64,000 bases of DNA from Takakia lepidozioides (taxonomy: Eukaryota > Streptophyta > Takakiopsida > Takakiales > Takakiaceae). The stretch is from NCBI GenBank assembly GCA_030704615.1, contig CM060732.1, positions 64,213,053 through 64,277,052 on the forward strand, written 5' to 3'. A model generated the notes under the pieces. It saw nothing but the letters and a program-made list of their open reading frames with translations. It ran no database searches and had not been told where the DNA came from. The position numbers and the translations under genes were made by a program. Shown piece after piece: positions 35,818 to 44,814 of the stretch. Numbering within the stretch: the stretch's first letter is position 1; every line of letters begins with the position of its first letter.

Positions 35818-37363
35818 CAGGATCTCTCAATATCTCTCCAAGTGCCCTCGACCTTATGAGTTTGTGAAATTTTCCCCCAAAAAGTCCTTAAATAGTCCCA
35901 ATCTCAAACCCCCGCAATTGAACTCTAAATAGTCCAACAAAGGCTCCAAGAACCTGCCAAATCTTGGCCCTCAAAGACCCCAAATAGCTCTCCAAATACA
36001 CTTCAAAGAGCTCCTCAAAGGACCTAAAAGATCCTCCAAACTATTCTCCAAAAAGGCTCTACAAGCCTGCCAAAGACCTGAAATAGTCATCTCACAGGCC
36101 ATACATCTGAATTAAGCTGCCTCAGCCAACCATGATATCCATTGAGGGATTCACACACGAGCAAACTAGGAGGCATATAGGTGAAAATGAAGGTCTAATA
36201 AAAAAAATTACACGTAGGAAGGTCACTCCTCACAGTATTGCCCTCCAATTCAATTTTCAAAAACCATCCAAAACATTATCTGCAGGCAAATAACTTTATA
36301 TAGAAAAAAAAGATGGACTACATTTTTCATTCTGGCCCAATCTTCATCGGAATTCATCTGACGAAGATACAAATTGGATGAAGAACGACGCGATCAGTTT
36401 TAGGTTACATCGTCGTTTAGGGATTAAGAAATTATTTAATAAATTCGAGACCGCCAGCTCTGACGGTCTCAATTTCTAATCAATTATTTAATAAATTCAA
36501 GACCGCCAGCTTTGGCGGTCCCCATTTTTAAGAAAATATCTAATACAATGGGACCGTGAACTCAGTGGTTTCGATTTTTTAATTAATTAATTATTCAAAT
36601 AAAATTGAGCTTGCGGTCCCGATTTTTAATTTTATTGGATAAAATCGAGATTGCCATAGTGGTAATCCCAATTTATTTTAATTTTTAATTTAGTTTTTAA
36701 GAATTGTTTTTTATAATACTGTAATTAGCGTTTCTGGATTTTATTTTATTTTATTTTATTTTATTTTTTGGATAAAATCAGGACTGCCAGCTATTAGCGG
36801 TCCCAATTTAATTGGAAAAAAAAACCAAAAATAAAGAAATTTGGGACCGCCAGCTCTATCGATCCTGGATTTAACTAAAAATATTTAAGAAAATTGAGAC
36901 TGCCACCTCTGACGTTCCCAAAATCAATAAATAAATAATATTTTAAAAATCAGGCCCACCACCTCTGAAGGTTTCAAAATCAATAAAATGTATAAAATGT
37001 AAAAAATCAGGACCGCCACTTGTGGCGGTTCTTAATTTAATTTTAAATAATAAAAGTATCGGGATCGTTTTGAATTTAATAAAGAAAATAAAAATAAAAT
37101 AAAGATCACCGTCTGTGGCCATTGCCGCCAGTTACAGCTGTCTCATTTTATTTTTTTATTTTTTGAAAATCATAATTTATTGTTTGTATATTGATAATTT
37201 GGGATGCCAAGTCAAACGCGATAATATGTCGGTTCGATTCAGGCCCGCTAGAATGACCTCATCCTTTGCGATTTTCTCCGCTTCATTATCGGATTGCTCT
37301 CTGACAGGATGGCGTAGACATGCCTTTTCGATGAGGAAAACGTCTCATCTTCCGTTCTCTTCA
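35818..37363 (+). repeat. 1.5-kb direct repeat, copy 2 (uninterrupted)
   Basis: The intact counterpart of the split copy at 28941-32935. It begins near CAGGATCTCTCAATATCTC and similarity ends near the CGTCTCATCTTCCGTTCTCTTCA segment. It contains an AG/CT-rich 5' part (repeats of CTCCAAA and CCTCAAAG), then the palindrome array. No long open frame exists. Target-site duplications or defined termini could not be found by eye. Confidence 0.78.
36440..37140. repeat. Palindrome array 3 (in direct-repeat copy 2)
   Basis: The clearest version of the palindromic family. About ten stems spaced mostly 50-70 bases apart include AGACCGCCAGCTCTGACGGTCT near 36449, AGACCGCCAGCTTTGGCGGTC near 36500, GGACTGCCAGCTATTAGCGGTCC near 36781, GGGACCGCCAGCTCTATCGATCC near 36842 and GGACCGCCACTTGTGGCGGTTC near 37010. 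Spacers are almost pure A/T. Confidence 0.75.
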
Positions 37364-38136
37364 TGAAACGAAAGGGTATCTGCGAGGAAGAGAAACTGAA
37401 CACAGAAAAAATAAAAATAAAAATAAAATGAACATAGAAACCGGAACAAAAACCCTAATAACTGTTCGAGCTAAACAGAACAATGTTGGACTGCAGATTA
37501 CCAAACCACAATAGTTTGTTTTTAAATGCAAATCTAGATCGCTGTACTTCAACCCATTCTTATGCAAAGAGGAGCTAGAAATGATACCTGAGGAATTCTA
37601 CTGTGATGTACTGTATAAAATGCTTCGTTGCAACTGATCGCAAGATCAAACAACAATTTCATAGAGCCTCAAGTCTCTGATGTGTGTCATGATTACATGA
37701 TAAAGAAATATTCAATGTATATCGGAGAAACACGATGCTCGAAAGTAACTTTAGAAAGTGTGGTACAAACAATTAGTCGTTCATCTTACAAAGAAAAATA
37801 TATGTTGAAAGTTCGAAGCGATACTTAATTATCAAGCTTGTGCAAATAAAGATCATGTACTGTTAGGGATGAATGATCTTAAACATTTAAGGGCATTTAT
37901 GGTGATTGATGAGGGAATGGAAGCATGTGTAATTTTTAATATGTCTATAAATAGACAAAAAATTACAATCGATATTTTGGGTTGGGTGCTGGATGTTCCA
38001 AATCTCATCTGAGAAGTTGAAAAATGACGTACGTTGTTTGAATCGCCGTATTGTATGACATGAAAACAAAGTACACCAATAACCAGTTGAAAATGAGAAG
38101 AGACGGAGGGATTGGATGGATCATCTTTATATCATC
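37364..38136. other. Non-coding stretch
   Basis: No protein-like frame, repeat or RNA gene was recognised between the direct repeat and the SAM-domain remnant. Confidence 0.3.
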
Positions 38137-38595
38137 TCATTTGTCAAGAAGTGACTTGTAACAAATCCTACATTCTGGGCTTCCCTCATTGTAACTAACG
38201 ATTTGTGCAAAGAACCATGCTCTCATAAAGCCTGTTTCTTTATTACTGACCTCTACGCGGGCTGAAGAAGGTGCTCTAACTTTGCGGTCGTTAGATAGCA
38301 TGGATTTGAAAGTTAGAAGAGTTGTCTCTTCTTGCAGAGTTAGACTATATGCATCATCTTCATCGGAACAAAGATCTATGGTATAACGCTTAATCCAGCC
38401 TATTAAACATTTGACATATTTGAGTACTTTCACACCCAAGTGTTGTAAATCATCTCTTGTCAGCTCCAGTAAATGCTTATGATCCGCTTCTACCTTGATA
38501 AAACGCTCATTGTATGTCGTGGTATCTAATAGAGCGCTAATATGTGCCACAATCTCCGCGACTTTCCACCCTAGTACAACATTTTTAGAAGACAC
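38137..38595 (-). pseudogene. SAM-domain protein remnant (copy A)
   Basis: A minus-strand open frame of 152 codons whose first 70 residues fit a sterile alpha motif: GWKVAEIVAHISALLDTTTY, then NERFIKVEADHKHLLELTRD, then DLQHLGVKVLKYVKCLIGWI. The W at the start, the LLxLTxxDLxxLG signature and the spacing are as in SAM domains, which mediate protein-protein or RNA contacts. The frame opens only with GTG, no ATG precedes it in frame, and no upstream exon was found, so it is probably a fragment of a gene or of a transposon-borne gene. The C-terminal part (ETGFMRAWFFAQIVSYNEGS) is not recognised. A second, more damaged copy lies at 43.2-43.4 kb on the same strand. Confidence 0.6.
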
Positions 38596-38599
38596 AAAT

Positions 38600-39240
38600 T
38601 ATAGGGAGGTTGTTATTCCGTGAACTTGGAGGTGTGAGTCTATGAGCCTAGGAGCCCGTGAGCCTAGCATAGACACACGTCACGTCATATTTGAATTTGG
38701 AACTTACAGGGCGTATTTTCTGCTGGAAGCGCCTATTTCCATGGATTGATTGACTCTTTCAAGTTATTGCAGACGATATCTTTTAATTCATCCCACCCCT
38801 GGCCCTCGTCTTATAACAACGATTTGATTAGTGTGCGATTGCCGATGTGAGACAGAATGAGTGTGCTGGTTACAAGAAGCTTCCTTATCAGTCCAGACAT
38901 AGTAACATCTTACAGTGCAGATGCCCAAGACCCAAAAGTTACGCAGAGTGGAATTAAGGCTTAGACACATGAAAATCGGCCTTGGACACGTGAATTTTTT
39001 TGACACATAAAATAGATTGATTTAGATGTGGTGTACATACCAAGCCCTCACATGTTTGGAAATGGATGAATGTCATTGTATTTGAATGAAACATTCTCCA
39101 AGACGCCCGGGATGACATTCAATATATGCGGTTTGACTTGACACAAACGAATATACTTCTTGCATCACATTTTACGATCATCACTTCTGCTCTGTTTTGG
39201 CCTTTGGATAGTTGTGATAATCGTCGACGATCATCACTTC
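38600..39240. other. Non-coding stretch
   Basis: Nothing recognisable; short frames only. Confidence 0.3.
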
Positions 39241-39244
39241 TGTT

Positions 39245-39370
39245 AGATTGAGTTTAGGGTTTATGATTTAGGGTTAGGGTTTGCGGTTTAGGGTTAAGGT
39301 TAAGGTTTAAAATTAGGTTTGGGGTTTAGGGTTTAGGGTTTAGGGTTTATAGTTAGGGTTGGGATTTACG
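39245..39370 (+). repeat. Interstitial telomere-like repeats (TTTAGGG type)
   Basis: A block of TTTAGGG and variants: GGGTTTATGATTTAGGGTTA, then TTTAGGGTTAAGGTTAAGG, then three adjacent perfect GGTTTAG units near 39325-39345, and TTAGGGTTGGG. The Arabidopsis-type plant telomere repeat is TTTAGGG. Degeneration and flanking unique DNA show an internal site rather than a chromosome end. Confidence 0.75.
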
Positions 39371-39589
39371 GTTTGTTCTACTTTACCCCATGCGTCTACT
39401 TATCATGTTTTAATTAGCTTAAAACAGTACAGATATTTGCTACAAATACAGTAACTTCTTCCATGCGGCCCCACACAAGCCCGCATTTCACACATGATAA
39501 CCATGGTTTTCCACGATAATAGTGCTGCATTTATCATCCTCGCCTATAAGAGCTTTTTCTCCAGAATTGTTGCGCTCACACTTGATAAA

Positions 39590-39665
39590 GCATGAGCTTA
39601 GCTCATGCTTCCTCGCTAAACATGAGCTGAGCGCCCAAGCTCACGCGGCTGGGCTCACGCCGTAG
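39590..39665. repeat. Hairpin-rich GAGCT/CATGAGC segment
   Basis: AAGCATGAGCTTAGCTCATGCTT is a near-perfect inverted repeat. It is followed by CATGAGCTGAGC and AAGCTCACGCGGCTGGGCTCACG. It resembles the GTGAGCATGCTCAC pieces at 16.8 and 48.7 kb. Confidence 0.5.
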
Positions 39666-39669
39666 CTAC

Positions 39670-41068
39670 GCTCAAATTCTAGATCCATCGTAATTATTTG
39701 TCATTGCGCCTGTACAGGTTCTAAGTCAAACACATATTCAGCTTAACTAAGGACGAAAATATCTTGATGATGTCTAACTTCACTTCTCGATTACATAATC
39801 CAGTCGCGATGTTATAAAAATTATTTTTTGAGCTGATTGTACTAATTTGTTGCTAAACAAGAAAAATGGTATGTCCATGAAATCGAACTAATCCCTGATC
39901 CTTTGTGACACCTTAACAAGGTATTATGGTTACTCGAAAAATAGTTTTTATTATTGGTTCTGGTTTCGTTTTATCTCTTCCCAAATAGGCCCCCACTGTA
40001 CCTTGTCATTGTCGGTTACTTGTCACGTGGTTCTCTTACCGTTATCAAGATACAAAATGAACTTGACAAATATATGGCTATAATCACTGACATAAAATTA
40101 ATCTTAGATTATCTATATTATTCATACTGACCCCACGCACAACAGACAATGCAATCAACCTGCATACGTGGAGAAATATCATAGTGCATATATATGCAAG
40201 TTCTTTCATGGCTTGGAGGTATGCAACGTTGTTCATGATGATGAATCGCTTTGCTAATCTCATGAATGGTCTTGTCCTGAATCTCATCGTGGTAGAGTTG
40301 GGCTAAATAATATATGATACATGATGACGATTTTTTTTGCCACTATACACAAAATCTGTGCTTGCTCTAGGACTTATATAACAGCTTTGTAATTTGGATC
40401 GTCTGAGGTGAAGTCGATAGTTCTACCTTATAACGTGGATATGGAGGTCCGTGAAGCCTCTTTTGGGACACAATTTGATTTAAACATCAAAGTAAAAAAA
40501 TAAGAATAATTAAGGTTAATTATCACTAATTAAACTCACCGTAACATCTTCATTGACTTTCTTGTCACTTTTGCTCAAGCCAGCTTCGTCATCTTCTCCC
40601 TCATCTGCCCACTCCGTTCTACTCAGTCTCAATTTCCTGTCCATCATCTCGTGCAAACAAGATATAAAAGTCATTAAAACATTCAATCTATTAAAATCTA
40701 TTTGTAATTTATATAAGCCCATACTGTACCCTCCGGGGACCCAATAATTTTTATATAGGGCCTACTCCCGAAAGAGGGCAGTAGCCGCAAGGTGAACTGA
40801 CTCTTAGATACGCCGGCCGTGGTCGGAGTCATCTCTTTCTCTTTAAGCCCATACTGAACCTTCTCAATGTCCCTACAAAAAATATGGTGTATAGACAAAT
40901 AATATCAAATTTAGAACTGAAGGACATATGAATTAACAAAAATATTAGTAATAAGCTAACATTTCTCATATCTTTTGAGTAGCTTAGTGGTGTACCGCTT
41001 CGGCTGTAAATTCAATGTTTGTTCCAAACTCTGTCATATTCATGGTAAGAATAAAACCACATACTTGG
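39670..41068. other. Non-coding stretch
   Basis: Short frames on both strands only (for example the minus-strand frames 40722-40516 and 40898-40698). No protein family was recognised and no RNA gene was seen. Confidence 0.3.
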
Positions 41069-41805
41069 GTTGCACACATCGTGACGTCACGTCACATAAG
41101 ACCTAACGCTGACGTGACCCGCGTCATGTCGGTTTTATCGAAATATCAATTAAAAATAAATTTTGATAAAAAATGATCATTTCATCCGTCACGTCGCATT
41201 GTCAAATACACTGTGGATTCATAATGAATTTTTTATAAATTATTCCGACCGCTAATATTGGCAGTCATTTTATTTGTTTTTAAAAATACACGCGACCGTC
41301 AATATCGTCGGTCGCAACATTTTTTATAAACAAATATATGCAACCACTAATGTTGACGGTCGCAATATTTTATTTTATTTATTAATGTATATATTTTTTA
41401 CTTTTTAAAAATACGTGGCGGTCGCATATTTTTTGTTTTTATCTTACGTATATTGGCGGTCACATGCTTTTCATTTTTTCTAAATGCGTACAAACGCCAA
41501 AATTGAAACACTGCGACCGCCAATATTGGCAGTTGCATCTTTTTTCTTTTAAAAAAAAAACATTCTTACGACGTTAATATTGGGCAGTTCCATATATATT
41601 TGTCTCTTATTTATACAGTAAAAATTTATCCACGTGGTCAGTCTACTTGGCCGCCACCTCGATATCGAGAATAAATAGTCAGTACTAGAGATGTGAAAAA
41701 TAAAAATTAATTACACATAGTAACGTCCGATTTAGACATGACGCGACGATGGTTTGGACGCGACATTTTGACGTGTCAGCGCCACGCCGTGTCCATATGT
41801 GCAAC
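41069..41805. mobile_element. MITE-like element with inverted termini and internal palindromes
   Basis: The left end reads GTTGCACACATCGTGACGTC. The right end, read on the minus strand from 41805, reads GTTGCACATATGGACACGGC. Further inside, both carry CGCGTCATGTC (left near 41129; right, on the minus strand, near 41739), so the terminal inverted repeats are imperfect but extend about 70 bases. No transposase is present. The middle (41245-41600) holds palindromes such as GCGACCGTCAATATCGTCGGTCGC and GCGACCGCCAATATTGGCAGTTGC every 50-60 bases. A target-site duplication is not obvious. Confidence 0.55.
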
Positions 41806-41949
41806 GAGACCAAATACATCTTTATTGATGACGTCTTCAATAGATTTTACACCATATATGAGAAATCACTAAGCCCTAAATAAATTAATCTTCCATTTGC
41901 AAACAAATAAACAAAAGATGGAAGCAACATGAAAGGTGTTGTAAGACAC

Positions 41950-43420
41950 ATCATTGATTCATAACTTCTACTTCTCAAGAAGTACGTTGACTTTCTTAGC
42001 CAAAGGTGGAAGCTTGAGGTGTTAGGATGACGTAGACTACCGGCACTTCAATCAAATCCCCCTATTAAACAATTGAAGATTACATAATAATTTTCAATTT
42101 TTTAACTCATATATATAAATTTAAATCCAAATTGAACTAGTGATACAAACGTAAGCAAGAAGAACTCATTTTAAAAGAGATGGCGTATGTCTTCCAATGT
42201 TTTGACTTACATTTTCAAATGCTTAAATTGTGGTCCACTAGGGACAAACAATTCTTGCAAGTCAACATTTTTTTCCAACTCCGAGATTTTTATTAACCAT
42301 GCTCTGTAAGAATTTGATCAAATCATTGATATTAGAACTCCCCAGCAAAAATATCAAATGTTTCCATGATGGTCTTATCAAATTTGAGACATTTCAAAAG
42401 TGGATTATCGTTTAGTCTTTGTTCACTAAGCTTAGGCATATGAAATATCTCTTGATCACATTGACTAAACCGGGTGGTTGTGGTAGGCTCTTTCAATCCC
42501 TAAAGTTGAAACAAATGATCTTCATCTTTACAAAGACGGAGGGTTTCGATGTCTTCAGAAGACAATGGAATGAGAAGCATGCTAGACTTCTTACAACAAG
42601 AAACAATTTTTTAATTTTCTCTTTCATGAAAAATATTTTCTTTTGTGCTTTCCCATTTTTGTACTTTTTGTTCTCCAAAAATCATCCATGTATATGTTCC
42701 ACCTTCAATCTAAGTTGTGTCCCCGCATTCTGAAAAACGAGTAGAGAAAGAAAATGAGCATTATCTCGGATGTATTTTTTGATAAACTAATGAGCCTCTT
42801 GTTCTCGTTTGAAATTAGAGTGAAAAAAAGACCTTACGAAATGATTGGCTTGGTCTTTGAACCAACTTCTCATAACACTCATATTAATATTGAATGTACG
42901 ATGTTGCATGGGGTAAAACTCCCGAAGATAGCAACAACCAAACAAACTATGGGCTCCAAATTCTGGAGCATCCACTATTTTTTTTTTAAAGAATACGCTC
43001 ATAGGAAAAGTCAGGATGATGACCTGTAGAAGGTTTGTCAAGTGTGTTCTACTTGATGAAATTTTATCCTTGTTGCATCACATTGGTTTGAATGTCGGAG
43101 AAATAGTATATTTCATGACTAAAGTTTGAATATCAAATGCACCATTAGATCCTTCAACATTTGAAAAAATTGTGGCATATTGACCAATCTAACTCAATAG
43201 GGTTTTTGACTTGTTTAAAGACTTTAGCACTCAAGTCATTCAGATTCTTTCGTGTAAAATCTAACAAATCCTTACCATCAACCTCCGCCTCCTTAAAGCT
43301 CTCATTGTATATCAATGTATTCAAAAGACTACTAACGTGTATAGTAATATCAGCTACAATCTATCCCATCACAACACAGCTAGGAGACACTAGATCCATG
43401 ATAATTAGTTCCATGCAGTA
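41950..43420 (-). pseudogene. SAM-domain gene remnant (copy B), with stop codon
   Basis: On the minus strand near 43400 the frame reads MDLVSPSCVVMG, then a TAG where the paired copy at 38.5 kb has the conserved SAM tryptophan, then IVADITIHVSSLLNTLIYNE and DGKDLLDFTRKNLNDLSAKV. It is clearly related to copy A, with LLxFTxxxLxxL in place of LLELTRDDLQHLG. Further downstream on the same strand are more protein-like pieces in changing frames: MSVMRSWFKDQANHFVRSFF (near 42880), MLLIPLSSEDIETLRLCKDE (near 42570) and AWLIKISELEKNVDLQELFV (near 42300). They could be later exons or domains of the same dead gene, but their connection is inference. Confidence 0.5.
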
Positions 43421-43821
43421 CACAACCATATCCAGTGATTATGAACTCACAAATTTCTAAAGACACATGTAGTGCAAGATAATATCTAAGGAGATCTACT
43501 TAATACCATCTTTCTCTGAGTTTTATCTACAATAAATCATGTGTCTAGCTTGTCTTTTACTTTGATGGAAGTGTATACAATGGTCAATCACTTAGATCGC
43601 CCTTCAACTGCTCAGCAGCAGCATTCTCAAGTTCAGCTTGCATAACTAGAAAAAAAACCTCTTTTAAATTCATTGGACAATAATACCAAGTTACTTTTCA
43701 CATGACAGAGTTCTAGAAGCAAGAGCAATGTTAGCGGGGTGTAGAGCTAGAAAATTACTTGAGGCTCCATGATGTGTTGTGTAGGCTTCGTGTGACAATT
43801 TTAGGGATATAACGTGAAAAA

Positions 43822-44814
43822 ATGTCGAGGATGAAAGTTGTGGCCAGAGAGATGGCAAAAGAAAAATGTAAGACCAAATGTCTAGAAGCCAGTGTTACCA
43901 TCAATGTCAGTGCAGTAGATATACATGTTACGTGTTTACAGAAAATGAAGAATTTCATCGATCGTGTGTGTATGTCCACATTGTGTACGTTGGAGAGGGG
44001 TAACACGATATTTCACCTTCACTTGCAAATGGTTTGTACGGTTTATGTTTCCAGGTTGTTGATGTTAAATAGGTTCATCAAAAAAGAACTTGGATGGGAT
44101 AATCTCAAAGTTGCGCCTCCGAGACATGTAGTTCATTGTAAAGCGCTTTGTGGAAAATGTCTGCACACTTTTATTGGGATGGTTGTTTACTGTTTGAAGA
44201 ATATCAACAAACCTGGTTTCAAATTTGTACACCGCAATGTCAGTTCCAAACAGATGCAGAATGGGTTTAATGAGTATGTCAAGTATGACACTTCGTCAAT
44301 TAAAAACTGAGTATGTCTTATACAACAAAATCTATTAAAGCGCACACAAATGTGGTCAAAACACGAAATGGGAAGACCGTTTGGTACCACCCTGCCAAGT
44401 GTTTTCTTCTACATGTTAAAATCTAGTCAATTTTATTCTATATAATTTTGGGTTGTTCTGTTTAAGAATAGCGGCATGGATTTCAACAGAACTCAATCGA
44501 TTTGGAAGGCAATAATCGAGACACATGTGTTAGAAATAGTGAATATAGTACGATTTAAAATTGGGGAAATATCATTCGAACCTTTGGAAGGAGAGGACGT
44601 GGAAGAGGTCTTAGTGACTGGTCCAGTTGATAAATGCCTAGATGCTCTCAATGTTACGCTAACCAAGTTTTTTGAAAATAAGGGTGCATACGCTGAAAGT
44701 TTTGATAGTCAGACTCCAGTTCGTGGAAACCGATTGTGTAGCCTCTGCCAGCAGCAGGGTCATAGCCCTCTTTCCACTTATATGGCGGTTTCGACCGCCT
44801 CACCTACACTCTGA
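43822..44814 (+). pseudogene. HUH-endonuclease (Rep / Replitron-like) pseudogene
   Basis: One reading frame of about 330 codons with two in-frame stops: TGA at 44308-44310 and a TAA at about 44437. The first part (162 residues) contains TLERGNTIFHLHLQMVC, which fits the histidine-hydrophobe-histidine metal motif of HUH endonucleases with the preceding Glu-x-Gly. It is followed about 80 residues later by HTFIGMVVYCLKN, which supplies a Tyr in YxxK context, as expected for a single-tyrosine Rep nuclease. After the first stop, NLLKRTQMWSKHEMGRPFGT and later MDFNRTQSIWKAIIETHVLE still read in the same frame (44476 minus 43822 is a multiple of 3), so the stops are mutations. No helicase domain is visible, which argues against Helitron. 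The closest described group known to me is the eukaryotic Replitrons. Assignment by motif only. Confidence 0.55.

Noticed and set aside
43822-44310. Helitron as the source of the HUH motif
   Set aside because: No helicase domain and only one tyrosine motif is seen, so a Helitron RepHel is unlikely.
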